The position numbers and the translations under genes are program-made. Below are positions 8,154-16,879 of a DNA stretch of 64,000 nt, in pieces (the stretch's first letter is position 1; each line of letters starts with the position of its first letter). The stretch covers positions 1-64,000 of the forward strand of contig OMYB01000012.1 in assembly GCA_900315155.1 (NCBI GenBank). The letters run 5' to 3'. Below the pieces are notes generated by a model that was given only the letters and a program-made list of their open reading frames with translations, was not told where the DNA came from and did no database searches. This DNA is from an uncultured Selenomonadales bacterium (GTDB lineage Bacteria; Bacillota; Negativicutes; Selenomonadales; Selenomonadaceae).

Positions 8154-8165
8154 CGGGTATAGCAG
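8144..8165. repeat. Inverted repeat over the -10 box upstream of the FHA gene
   Basis: CTGCTATA (8144-8151) and TATAGCAG (8158-8165) are perfect inverted arms with a 6-nt centre. The left arm includes most of the -10 hexamer. It could be a repressor site or an RNA hairpin in the leader; no T-run follows. Confidence 0.5.
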
Positions 8166-8192
8166 GGGAAAGCATCCGAAAGGAGCAAAGCT

Positions 8193-8927
8193 ATGGGACT
8201 TGGCAAGATGGAATCCTTCCTTGCCAATCACATTGAAGGATTTTTTAACCGGAAATTCAGCAGCGACCTCGAGGCCGTGGAACTCATGGACGGTTTGGAG
8301 AAAGAACTGCGAAACCGCTGCAAGGGACGCAGCGGAGCCGTGGCGCCGAATACGTACACGATCGTGCTCGGAACAGAAGACTATCACAGGCTCTGCGCCC
8401 AGCGCGTCATCGATGACCTCACGGCGTACATCGAGAAGCAGGTCATTGTGCAGGACTGCGTCATGGATGGTGGACTGAGCCTCCGCATCGGGCGGAAGGA
8501 ATCCCTGACGAAGGGAACCTATGAGCTCGAGTCCTCCTTCCAGAATGGACCAACGGAGGATGGAGAGCCCAGCACGATCGTGCTCGAGCGCTCGCATCTC
8601 GATCCGAATCGGCCGCTTAACCTGCCGGCAACGCATAAACTCGTTTCGCTCTCTGTCGTGGAGGGCCCTGACCGCGATTCCTATCTCGAGTTCGGGGAAA
8701 AGCAGATTTACATCGGGCGGCGGGATAAGAATGAATTTATCCTCACGGACCGCAATGCATCGCGTCTCCATGCCTGGATCGAGTATGAGCGCCACCGCCA
8801 TGTGCTGCATGATGCACAGAGCACGAACGGGACGTTCCTGAACGGCGAGCGCGTCGAGGCGGCCTGCCTGCAGCCGGGGGATGAAATCCGGATTGGCGAG
8901 TCCGTATTGGTTTACGAGGTGATTTGA
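8193..8927 (+). CDS. FhaA-like protein (DUF3662 + FHA domain)
   Basis: A 244-residue protein with an N-terminal DUF3662 domain (residues about 1-110; GKMESFLANHIEGFFNRKF, then VAPNTYTIVLGTEDY) and a C-terminal forkhead-associated phosphothreonine-binding domain. The FHA core shows IGRRDKNEF, SRLHAWIEY and STNGTFLNGERV. The same architecture occurs in mycobacterial FhaA, which binds phosphorylated cell-wall proteins. Here it heads a run with a second FHA protein, a PP2C phosphatase, FtsW/RodA, a PBP and a PASTA kinase, so it is likely a reader of that kinase's phosphorylations. That role is inferred from context. Confidence 0.9.
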   Translation: MGLGKMESFLANHIEGFFNRKFSSDLEAVELMDGLEKELRNRCKGRSGAVAPNTYTIVLGTEDYHRLCAQRVIDDLTAYIEKQVIVQDCVMDGGLSLRIGRKESLTKGTYELESSFQNGPTEDGEPSTIVLERSHLDPNRPLNLPATHKLVSLSVVEGPDRDSYLEFGEKQIYIGRRDKNEFILTDRNASRLHAWIEYERHRHVLHDAQSTNGTFLNGERVEAACLQPGDEIRIGESVLVYEVI

Positions 8928-9379
8928 TGCCATTTACCGCATATATCCTGAAAGCTGTGCGCGTGGCACTCGAGTATGGCATGCTGCTATGGCTGCTGTG
9001 GTTCGTGGTCAGGCTTTCCCACCGTATCTTCGGCGAGGTGCGCGATCAGTATCGCGAGGCAAGACCGCCGGAAGTCAGCCGCGATGAGGCCGTCCTCTCT
9101 GTTATCGATGCGGAGGAGCCGGAACTCATGGGTCAGCGGTTCGCGTTTTCGGATGAGATTTCCCTGGGGCGCGGCGAGGACAACGATATCGTGATTCCCG
9201 AGTCGTTCGTCTCGCATCATCATGCGGTCCTTTATCCGCACGGCAGCCAGTATGTCGTGGAGGATCTGGGCAGTACAAACCATACCTATTTGAACGACCA
9301 GGTGCTGGAGGGCAAGGCCTATATCAAGGCGGGTGACGTCATCCGCATCGGCATGGTGACGCTCCAGTTCGAGAGGTGA
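8927..9379 (+). CDS. FhaB-like membrane-anchored FHA protein
   Basis: A 150-residue protein with one N-terminal membrane segment (about residues 5-28; YILKAVRVALEYGMLLWLLWFVV) and a cytoplasmic FHA domain. FHA signatures are SLGRGEDNDIVI, SHHHAVLY and the loop STNHTYLN, where the common Gly of STNGT is replaced by His. The start ATG 8927 overlaps the stop of the preceding gene. This corresponds to FhaB (FipA) in the mycobacterial fhaA-fhaB-pstP-rodA-pbpA-pkn cluster. Confidence 0.88.
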   Translation: MPFTAYILKAVRVALEYGMLLWLLWFVVRLSHRIFGEVRDQYREARPPEVSRDEAVLSVIDAEEPELMGQRFAFSDEISLGRGEDNDIVIPESFVSHHHAVLYPHGSQYVVEDLGSTNHTYLNDQVLEGKAYIKAGDVIRIGMVTLQFER

Positions 9380-9384
9380 ATGAA

Positions 9385-10095
9385 GTGATAAAGGTATTCG
9401 AGGCTACGGACATCGGGCGGGTCCGCCCCATCAACGAGGACAGCAAGACCGTGTTCGACCCGGCCGTATACGCCGTTGCCGATGGCATGGGCGGTGAGGC
9501 GGCCGGTGAGGTAGCGAGCCGCATCCTGACCGATACGATCCGCCGGGAACTGGAGGGCAGAGACCGCATCGGCTGGGCAATGCTCGAGCATGCCGTGCAG
9601 GCGGCCAATGACAATATCCTGCAGTACGTGCAGGAGCATCCGTCCTGCCAGGGCATGGGGACGACGGCGACGGTCCTGCATATCGATGCGGATACGAACG
9701 AGGCCATCTGGGCGCATGTCGGCGACAGCCGGCTCTACTGCCTGCATGACGGTGCGTTCCGCCAGGTGACGCGCGATCATTCTTATGTGGCCGATCTCGT
9801 GGAACAAGGAACGATTACGCCGGAGGAAGCGCGCGTCCATCCGAAAAAGAATATGCTGACGCGTGCTGTCGGTGTGGAGCCGAATCTCCGCGTCGATACG
9901 GGAAACTGGATCCTGAGCCAGGGCGATATCCTGCTCTTGGCGACGGACGGTCTCATGAAACAGATCCCGGATGGCGATATCTGTGCAACGCTGCTGACGC
10001 ATCCCGCCGACCCGGCGCGCACGCTCGTGGATATGGCACTGAATGCCGGTGGCACGGATAACGTTACAGCCATCGTGGTGGTGTTTGGCGCATGA
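9385..10095 (+). CDS. prpC: PP2C-family Ser/Thr protein phosphatase (Stp/PrpC)
   Basis: Metal-dependent phosphatase that reverses PASTA-kinase phosphorylation. It is about 236 residues with canonical PPM motifs: GRVRPINEDS, the metal-binding VADGMGGEAAGE, GTTATV, HVGDSRLY, RDHSY and the C-terminal GGTDNVTAIVV. I prefer GTG 9385, with GAGAGG eight bases upstream, over GTG 9376, which overlaps the previous stop and lacks spacing. The stop overlaps the ftsW-like start. It precedes the kinase in the same run, as is usual. Confidence 0.95.
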   Translation: MIKVFEATDIGRVRPINEDSKTVFDPAVYAVADGMGGEAAGEVASRILTDTIRRELEGRDRIGWAMLEHAVQAANDNILQYVQEHPSCQGMGTTATVLHIDADTNEAIWAHVGDSRLYCLHDGAFRQVTRDHSYVADLVEQGTITPEEARVHPKKNMLTRAVGVEPNLRVDTGNWILSQGDILLLATDGLMKQIPDGDICATLLTHPADPARTLVDMALNAGGTDNVTAIVVVFGA

Positions 10096-11366
10096 AAAGC
10101 TGGAAATTGACGATGGCACCGCTCGGCGTTCTTGTGGCGGGCGTGCTGGTACTCATGCTGAAGAAACACGTTCTCGGTATCGGGCAGGCTTCGGACCTCC
10201 TGCAGGGCGTGGATTTTGCGTTCCTTCCATGGCTGGCTGCTGCGGCTGTGCTTGCCGTGTTCACGGAGTTCCTGCTCGTGCGCCGGCAGGAGGACAGCGG
10301 GATTTTCTCGATTGCCCTGATGCTCGCGAGCATCGGGACCGTCGAAATCGCACGGCTGAAAGAGCCCCTCTTTGCCGCTCAGCTGCGCTGGGTGTGCATC
10401 GGGCTCGTCGTTTTCCTGCTCGTGCTCCGCTTCTGGAAGCATCTCGTGCGGCTCTTGGATTATCCGTACCTGCTGGGGCTGGTCTGCATTTTCGTGCTCG
10501 GCCTGCCTATGGTTTTCGGCACGGAGATCGGCGGCAGCAGGAACTGGCTCGTATTCGGGCCAGTGTCGCTCCAGCCGTCGGAGTTCGGCAAGATTCTCAT
10601 CCTGTTCTTCCTGGCGGCGTATCTGTCGGATCATCGCCGCGTGCTTACGGAGTCTGTGCGGCCGTTCCTCATGCTGCGGCTGGCGCCGCTTCGCTTCATC
10701 GCGCCGCTCATCTGTATCTGGGGCATGGCGGTGCTCATGTTCGTCGTCGAGAAAGATCTCGGCTCGGCCTTGCTTTTCTTCGGCATCGCCGTGCTCATGA
10801 CCTATATGGCGACGGGCAGCAAGAGCTATGTGTTCCTTGCCCTGTCGTTCTTCGGGCTCGCGGCCGTCATCAGCTATATGCTGTTCGGGCATGTACGCGT
10901 GCGCGTAGCCATCTGGCTCAACCCGTGGTCTGACCCGAACGGCATGGCGTATCAGGTCGTGCAGTCGCTCTTCGCTTTCGGCACGGGCGGCATCTGGGGT
11001 ACGGGCTTCGGCTTCGGCCATCCGGGCTTCATCCCGGAGGTTCATACCGACTTCATCTATGCCGCCATCGCGGAGGAATGGGGACTCATCGGGGCACTCA
11101 TGGTATTCCTCTGCTATGTCCTGCTCTTCTGGCGCGGCATCCGCATTGCACTCGCCTGCCAGAAAGAGCGCGACGCCCTGCTCGCGGCGGGCTGTGCCTC
11201 GCTGCTGCTCATGCAGGCGTTCATCATCATCGCGGGCGTCACGAAATTCCTGCCTCTCACGGGCATCACGCTGCCGTTCGTGAGCTACGGCGGCAGCTCG
11301 ATGGTGTCCTGCTTTATCCTGCTGGGCATCCTGGCATCGCTTTCAAAAGGGAGGCGGGAGGCATGA
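10092..11366 (+). CDS. FtsW/RodA/SpoVE-family peptidoglycan polymerase
   Basis: SEDS-family glycosyltransferase, 424 residues with about ten to twelve membrane helices. Signatures are the RNWL(V)FGPVSLQPSEFGKI segment and the C-terminal TGITLPFVSYGGSSM. It polymerises lipid II together with a class B PBP, here encoded by the next gene with a 4-nt overlap. RodA-type versus FtsW-type cannot be decided from sequence alone; the position matches RodA in actinobacterial clusters. Confidence 0.93.
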   Translation: MKSWKLTMAPLGVLVAGVLVLMLKKHVLGIGQASDLLQGVDFAFLPWLAAAAVLAVFTEFLLVRRQEDSGIFSIALMLASIGTVEIARLKEPLFAAQLRWVCIGLVVFLLVLRFWKHLVRLLDYPYLLGLVCIFVLGLPMVFGTEIGGSRNWLVFGPVSLQPSEFGKILILFFLAAYLSDHRRVLTESVRPFLMLRLAPLRFIAPLICIWGMAVLMFVVEKDLGSALLFFGIAVLMTYMATGSKSYVFLALSFFGLAAVISYMLFGHVRVRVAIWLNPWSDPNGMAYQVVQSLFAFGTGGIWGTGFGFGHPGFIPEVHTDFIYAAIAEEWGLIGALMVFLCYVLLFWRGIRIALACQKERDALLAAGCASLLLMQAFIIIAGVTKFLPLTGITLPFVSYGGSSMVSCFILLGILASLSKGRREA

Positions 11367-12760
11367 CGGACTGGAAACTGAAACGTCAGATTCTCAAGGC
11401 GGCATCGTTCCTGCTCGTCCTTACGGCGGCTCTTTCTGCCTACGTCGTCTGGCTCATGAGCTGGGATGCCGATGCGCTCGCCGGGAATCCGCTCAACATG
11501 CGGCGCAGTGCGGCCGAGGCCGATATCCTGCGCGGCTCGATCTACGATGCGCAGGGCAGGGCGCTGGCACAGAACCGTCCGGACGGCAGCCGCAGTTATC
11601 CGATGGGCAAGCCTTTCGCTCCCGTGACGGGATATGTGGGCGAGGAAATCGGCAGTGCGGGCATCGAAGCTCATGCGAACCGGGACCTGCTCGGTATCAC
11701 CGAAGACATGAGCCGGCTCGGCCCGGCTGGTCAGCTGTTCCAGTCCGAGCGCGGCGATGATGTCTATACGACGATCGAGAGCGATGCGCAGCAGGCGGCC
11801 TATGACGGGCTCGCCGGACGGCGCGGTGCCGTCGTCGTCATGGATGCCGATACGGGGGCGGTACTTGCGCTCGTGAGCTCGCCGTCCTACGACCCGAACA
11901 ACATCGAGGCGAATTGGAAATCCCTTTCCAAAGAGGAGGGCGGCCCCTTGCTGAACCGAGCCGTCCAGGGTCTTTACCCGCCGGGATCGACGATCAAGCC
12001 GCTCATCGCGGATACGGCGCTGCGCGAAGGCGTCACGGATACGAAGGAGACGTTTGCCTGCACGGGCGTACTCGATGTGGGCGGCGGACAGACCATCCGT
12101 GAGAGCCACGGCGAGGTACATGGCAAGGTGAATCTCGAAAAGGCACTGGCCGAGTCCTGCAACGTCACGTTTGGCACGCTTGCCATGCGGCTGGGTGACA
12201 GCAATTTGAAAAAGGCATTCGAGCGGTATGGTTTCGATCAGGAAATCGGCGGCGAAATACTCATGACGAAATCGCATCTGCCGCCGTTCGGTACGATGGG
12301 GCAGGGCGATCTCGCGCAAACAGGCATCGGGCAGAGCAGCCTGCTCGTGACGCCGATGCATATGGCGCTCCTGGCTGAAGCTTTCGCCAATGGCGGTACG
12401 ATCATGAAGCCGTATCTCGTGCAGAAAGTCGTTACGCCGGGCGGGCTGACTGTCCGCGAGGCGATGCCGGAGAAATGGCTCAAGGGCGTCACGACGGAGG
12501 AGCGTGCATCCCTCATCCAGGCCTATATGGAAGAGGTGGTCAAGAAAGGCACGGGCAAGGCTGCGGATGTCAGCGGCGTCCGTGTGGCGGGCAAGACCGG
12601 TACGGCCGAGAATGCGCAAGGCAAGGACCATGCGTGGTTCATCGGCTCGGCGGAACTCCATAACCGCCGCATCGCCTTTGCCATCATCGTGGAGAACAGC
12701 GGCGGAGGCGGCATCGAGGCTGCGCCAATTGCAAGAAAGATCATTCTCAGCCTGTCCTGA
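11363..12760 (+). CDS. Class B penicillin-binding protein (PbpA-like transpeptidase)
   Basis: A 465-residue membrane-anchored D,D-transpeptidase with an N-terminal membrane segment (about 10-31). The active-site motifs are STIK (Ser209, Lys212), SCN (265-267) and KTG (411-413). The dimerisation domain is short, as in actinobacterial PbpA rather than the larger PBP2/FtsI. The start ATG 11363 overlaps the SEDS gene stop and has GGAGGCGGGAGG upstream. It should work with the upstream SEDS polymerase in cross-linking peptidoglycan. Confidence 0.94.
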   Translation: MTDWKLKRQILKAASFLLVLTAALSAYVVWLMSWDADALAGNPLNMRRSAAEADILRGSIYDAQGRALAQNRPDGSRSYPMGKPFAPVTGYVGEEIGSAGIEAHANRDLLGITEDMSRLGPAGQLFQSERGDDVYTTIESDAQQAAYDGLAGRRGAVVVMDADTGAVLALVSSPSYDPNNIEANWKSLSKEEGGPLLNRAVQGLYPPGSTIKPLIADTALREGVTDTKETFACTGVLDVGGGQTIRESHGEVHGKVNLEKALAESCNVTFGTLAMRLGDSNLKKAFERYGFDQEIGGEILMTKSHLPPFGTMGQGDLAQTGIGQSSLLVTPMHMALLAEAFANGGTIMKPYLVQKVVTPGGLTVREAMPEKWLKGVTTEERASLIQAYMEEVVKKGTGKAADVSGVRVAGKTGTAENAQGKDHAWFIGSAELHNRRIAFAIIVENSGGGGIEAAPIARKIILSLS

Positions 12761-12809
12761 TGGGCGGCTGTATCGATACATGGGATACTAGAAATTAGGA
12801 GGAGAGAAC

Positions 12810-14585
12810 ATGGACCAGCAGGTACTAGACCAGCGGTATGAGCTCCAGGAAAAGATCGGCGGCGGCGGAATGGCCGACGTTTACAAGGCCAAGGACCTCG
12901 TATTGGGGAGGATTGTCGCCGTCAAGATCCTGCATGAGCAGTTCAAGAGCGACCAGGAGTTTATCGGGAAATTCCATCGCGAAGCCCAGGCTGCGGCGCA
13001 GCTGTCTCATCCGAATATCGTGAATATCTACGATGTCGGCGAGTCGGCGGGTGAGCACTACATCGTCATGGAGTATGTGCCCGGCAATACGCTGAAAGAA
13101 AAAATCAAGCAGCAGGGGCATCTCTCCGTGCAGGAATCCCTGCAGGCTGCGCGAGAGATTGCTGGGGCACTCGCCCATGCACATGCCAACAATCTCGTAC
13201 ATTGTGATATCAAACCGCACAACATCCTCATGATGACGGACGGTCATGCGAAAGTGGCGGATTTCGGCATCGCCCGCGCCGTCACGGAGTCCACGATGAC
13301 GTATAGTGGCAATGTCGTCGGCTCCGTCCACTACTTCTCGCCGGAGCAGGCACGCGGCACGATGATCACGCCGAAGTCTGATGTCTATTCCCTCGGCGTC
13401 GTGCTCTATGAGATGCTTACGGGGCAGCTGCCGTTCACAGGGGAGACGCCGGTCAGCATCGCGGTCAAGCATATCCAGGAAGAGCCGGTTCCCGTGCGTC
13501 AGCTGGATCCGTCCATCCCGCCCGTTGTCGAGGCTATCGTGAGCCGTGCGATGAGCAAGGACCCGCAGGAGCGTCCGACAAGTGCCGAACTCGTGCGTGA
13601 TATCGAGCAGGCTGAGCAGATGCTGCGCGGGCAGGGCGGCTATTCGGCCCAGCAGGATCCCTATGCGACGCGCGTCATGCCGGCCGTACAGGCAGAACCG
13701 CAGCCGATGCCGCCGCGCCGCCAGAGCCGCAATACTTATACAGACGAGCCGGAACCGCCGAAAAAGTCGATGTTCAAGTCCAAGAAATTCGTCGTCGGAC
13801 TCGTCATGGTCCTGCTCATGGGCTTCTTTGTCGGCGCTTTCATGAGCTACGGTGCTTTCTGGAGTACGGCAGAGGTCACGGTGCCCGACGTCACGGGCAA
13901 GCAGCTGACCCTCGCACGCCAGCTGCTCGAGGATCAGAAACTCCGCGTGACGGTCGTCGAGGAGTACAGCGCCGATGTCGCTGCAGGCACGGTCATCTCG
14001 CAGGATCCGGCTGCGGGCCAGAAAGTCAAGGAGCAGCGCCTCGTCACACTGAAGGTCAGCAAGGGCGGCCAGCAGGTTGATATGCCGGATCTGAAAGGTA
14101 TGTCGAAAGCCGATGCCATTGCGAAACTGGAGAAGATGGGACTGAAGGTCGGCAGCGTCTACGAAAAGAACTCGGATGAAGAGGCAGGTACCGTCATCCA
14201 GACGGATCCCCGCCCGGGTGCCAAGATCAGCAAGGGCACAACGGTTGAAATCGTTGTCAGCAAGGGCAAGAAAGAAAAGAAGAGTGCTGTTCCGGATGTG
14301 GTCGGCCAGACGAAAAACAATGCAGAATCCATCCTGAAAGCACATGGCTTCAACGTCAGCATCAGCACGCAGAGTGTCTCCGGTGCTGCGGCGGGTACCG
14401 TCGTCAGCCAGACTCCGTCGGCAGGTGCCGAGGCCACGGAGGGCATGACGATTTCCCTGACGGTTGCATCGGGCGCCAAAGAAAAGGATGACAAAAATGT
14501 GAAGGATAACCGCCAGAATGGGAATACCGGAGATACCAATAAAGAAACGCCCGTCCCAAACGGCAACGCTGGCAAGGGTAAATGA
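12810..14585 (+). CDS. prkC: PASTA-domain Ser/Thr protein kinase (PrkC/Stk/PknB type)
   Basis: A 591-residue membrane kinase. The kinase domain (about 10-270) has the GGGGMADVY Gly-loop, catalytic Lys39, catalytic loop HCDIKPHN (131-138) and DFG (151-153). The Arg of the usual HRD is Cys, so it is a non-RD kinase. A Pro-rich linker leads to a membrane helix (about 327-349) and three extracellular PASTA repeats (about 354-417, 421-485, 491-554) that bind muropeptides or lipid II. The tail after 555 is Lys/Asn-rich. RBS AGGAGGAGAG precedes ATG 12810. It is the signalling hub of this cell-wall cluster. Confidence 0.96.
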   Translation: MDQQVLDQRYELQEKIGGGGMADVYKAKDLVLGRIVAVKILHEQFKSDQEFIGKFHREAQAAAQLSHPNIVNIYDVGESAGEHYIVMEYVPGNTLKEKIKQQGHLSVQESLQAAREIAGALAHAHANNLVHCDIKPHNILMMTDGHAKVADFGIARAVTESTMTYSGNVVGSVHYFSPEQARGTMITPKSDVYSLGVVLYEMLTGQLPFTGETPVSIAVKHIQEEPVPVRQLDPSIPPVVEAIVSRAMSKDPQERPTSAELVRDIEQAEQMLRGQGGYSAQQDPYATRVMPAVQAEPQPMPPRRQSRNTYTDEPEPPKKSMFKSKKFVVGLVMVLLMGFFVGAFMSYGAFWSTAEVTVPDVTGKQLTLARQLLEDQKLRVTVVEEYSADVAAGTVISQDPAAGQKVKEQRLVTLKVSKGGQQVDMPDLKGMSKADAIAKLEKMGLKVGSVYEKNSDEEAGTVIQTDPRPGAKISKGTTVEIVVSKGKKEKKSAVPDVVGQTKNNAESILKAHGFNVSISTQSVSGAAAGTVVSQTPSAGAEATEGMTISLTVASGAKEKDDKNVKDNRQNGNTGDTNKETPVPNGNAGKGK

Positions 14586-15469
14586 GCATGGAACAGGGCA
14601 GAGTTATCCAGGCGTATAACAGTTTTTTCTACGTGCAGACGGGGAAAGGGCTCGTCACATGCAAGCTGCGCGGCAAGTTCAAGAAGACGCGCCGCTCGCT
14701 CGGCGTCGTACCGGGCGACCGCGTGGAAATCGACATCCTGCCGGACGGCACGGGCGTCGTCGAAAATCTGCTGCCACGTACGAACCTCATGCGGCGGCCG
14801 GCTGTCGCGAACCTCACACAGGTCATGCTGACGTTCGCGGCGGCTCAGCCGGACCTCCATCCGCTGCTGCTGAATCGCTTTCTCGTGCTCGCCGAGTGGT
14901 CGGGCATCCCGAAAATCACGATCTGCGTGAACAAGATGGACCTGCGCCCCGGGCAGGAGGATTACCTCGCGGCCTATGAGGCTATCGGGTATCCTGTCCT
15001 GCGCATTTCGGCACAGGAACACCGGGGCATCGAGTCACTGCGCGGGCGCCTCGACGGTGAGACGACGGTCTTTGCCGGGCCGTCGGGGGTCGGCAAGTCC
15101 TCGCTCCTCAATGCCGTGGACCCGGAGCTGTCGCTGCAGACGGGGCATGTGAGCGAAAAGATCAAGCGCGGCCGCCATACGACGCGCGCAGCGAAGCTCA
15201 TAGAATGGCACGGCGGCTATATCGTCGATACGCCGGGCTTCTCCTCTATGGAGCTCACGGCCATCGACCCGCTGGAACTGCCGGGGTATTTCCCCGAGTT
15301 CCGGCCGTATCTCGGCACCTGCCGGTTCCAGCCCTGCAGCCATAGCCATGAGCCGGACTGCTCCATCAAGCAGGCCGCCGCAGATGGGAAAATCCAGCAG
15401 GAACGTTACGAGGCGTATCTCAGCATCCTTTCCGAAATTGAAGAAGAACGAAAGAAGGAATATAAATGA
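14582..15469 (+). CDS. rsgA: Ribosome small-subunit maturation GTPase A
   Basis: A circularly permuted GTPase assisting late 30S assembly, 295 residues. The N-terminal OB domain is followed by the G domain in permuted order: NKMD (G4), then GPSGVGKSSLLN (G1) and DTPGFSS (G3). The C-terminal zinc knuckle reads CRFQPCSHSHEPDC. The start ATG 14582 (or ATG 14588) overlaps the kinase stop. The prkC-rsgA-rpe order is widespread in Firmicutes, and RsgA is a known PrkC substrate in Bacillus. Confidence 0.96.
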   Translation: MSMEQGRVIQAYNSFFYVQTGKGLVTCKLRGKFKKTRRSLGVVPGDRVEIDILPDGTGVVENLLPRTNLMRRPAVANLTQVMLTFAAAQPDLHPLLLNRFLVLAEWSGIPKITICVNKMDLRPGQEDYLAAYEAIGYPVLRISAQEHRGIESLRGRLDGETTVFAGPSGVGKSSLLNAVDPELSLQTGHVSEKIKRGRHTTRAAKLIEWHGGYIVDTPGFSSMELTAIDPLELPGYFPEFRPYLGTCRFQPCSHSHEPDCSIKQAAADGKIQQERYEAYLSILSEIEEERKKEYK

Positions 15470-16155
15470 TCAAGATTGCACCATCCATCCTTTCCGCGGA
15501 TTTCGGCCATCTCGCCGATGAGGTGAAGAAAGTTGCCGATGCCGGTGCAGAATATATCCACATCGATGTCATGGACGGCAATTTCGTGCCGAACCTCACC
15601 TTCGGGGCGCCGGTCATCCAGAAGATCCGTCCTGTGACGGGGGCTGTTTTCGATGTGCATCTCATGGTCGAGCATCCGGAGACCTATATCGAGGATATGG
15701 CCAATGCCGGTGCGGATATCATCACGTTCCACGTCGAGGCAACGCCGCATGCTCATCGCGTGATCCAGCAGATCCATGCAGCCGGCTGCAAGGCCGGCAT
15801 CGCGCTCAATCCGGGCACGTCTCTCGCGATGGTCGAGGAGCTCGTCGAGTATGCGGATATGGTGCTCATCATGACGGTCAATCCGGGCTTCGGCGGACAG
15901 GAGTTCATCGGCTCGATGCTCGACAAGATCCATATGCTGAGCCATATCGTTGCGGATCAGGATTTTGACTGCGACATCGAGGTCGATGGCGGCATCAACG
16001 AGGAAACGGCGCATGCGGTGACGGCAGCGGGCGCAAACGTGCTCGTAGCAGGCAGCGCGGTCTACGGCGCAGCGGATGCGGCCAAGGCCATCGCAGCCAT
16101 CCGTGCCGCAGAGGAACCGCATGGCTGCGGGGATGAGGAAGGACACGAGCACTGA
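15466..16155 (+). CDS. rpe: Ribulose-phosphate 3-epimerase
   Basis: A pentose-phosphate pathway TIM-barrel enzyme interconverting ribulose-5-P and xylulose-5-P. Motifs are APSILSADF, HIDVMDG, FDVHLMVEHPE, MTVNPGFGGQ and the C-terminal EVDGGINEETA and AGSAVYGA; metal-binding His and Asp residues are present. It is 229 residues. The last 14 or so residues form a His/Cys/acidic tail (PHGCGDEEGHEH) not needed for the fold. The start overlaps the rsgA stop by 4 nt. Confidence 0.96.
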   Translation: MIKIAPSILSADFGHLADEVKKVADAGAEYIHIDVMDGNFVPNLTFGAPVIQKIRPVTGAVFDVHLMVEHPETYIEDMANAGADIITFHVEATPHAHRVIQQIHAAGCKAGIALNPGTSLAMVEELVEYADMVLIMTVNPGFGGQEFIGSMLDKIHMLSHIVADQDFDCDIEVDGGINEETAHAVTAAGANVLVAGSAVYGAADAAKAIAAIRAAEEPHGCGDEEGHEH

Positions 16156-16189
16156 GGTGCTCTGAGGATATCGATTCGGAGGAATTTTC

Positions 16190-16879
16190 ATGGAACAGGA
16201 AAAAGCAGTCGTATTACTGTCGGGCGGACTCGATTCGTGCACGTGCATGGCCGTGGCCAAGAGCAAGGGCTATGATGTGTACCCCATCAGCTTCAATTAT
16301 CATCAGCGCCATAAGATCGAGCTCGAGGGCGCAAAGAAGATTGCAGACTATTATCAGGTCAAACGCCATCTCGTCATCGAGACGAACATGGAGGCCATTG
16401 GCGGTTCCGCTCTGACGGACAAGAACATCAATGTGCCGGAGGGCGATGTCAACCGCACGACGGTCCCACCGACGTATGTGCCGGCACGCAACCTCATCTT
16501 CCTCTCCTATGCCATGGCATACGCCGAGACCATCGGTGCTTCGCATGTCTACATCGGCGTGAACTCCGTCGATTACTCCGGCTATCCGGACTGCCGCCCG
16601 GAGTTCATCCGGAGGTTCCAGGAGCTCGCGGACTTCGCGACGACGGCAACGGCCGTCGAGGGCAAGAAGATCACGATCGAGACGCCGCTGCAGGACCTCT
16701 CGAAGAAGGACATCGTCCTGCTCGGCTCGAAGCTCGGTGCACCGTACCAGTTCACGCACAGCTGCTATAAAGGCGGTGAGAAGGCCTGCGGCGTCTGCGA
16801 CAGCTGCAAGCTCCGCCTGCGCGGCTTTGCCGAGGCCGGCGTCGAGGATCCGATCGACTACGAGACGAGGGAACTCTGA
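16190..16879 (+). CDS. queC: 7-cyano-7-deazaguanine synthase
   Basis: ATP-dependent conversion of 7-carboxy-7-deazaguanine to preQ0 in queuosine synthesis. The PP-loop VVLLSGGLDSCT is at the N-terminus. The C-terminal zinc site is CYKGGEKACGVCDSC. It is 229 residues with a GGAGG start signal. Its stop overlaps the folE2 start, so the pair is translationally coupled. queD and queE are not in the window. Confidence 0.96.
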   Translation: MEQEKAVVLLSGGLDSCTCMAVAKSKGYDVYPISFNYHQRHKIELEGAKKIADYYQVKRHLVIETNMEAIGGSALTDKNINVPEGDVNRTTVPPTYVPARNLIFLSYAMAYAETIGASHVYIGVNSVDYSGYPDCRPEFIRRFQELADFATTATAVEGKKITIETPLQDLSKKDIVLLGSKLGAPYQFTHSCYKGGEKACGVCDSCKLRLRGFAEAGVEDPIDYETREL

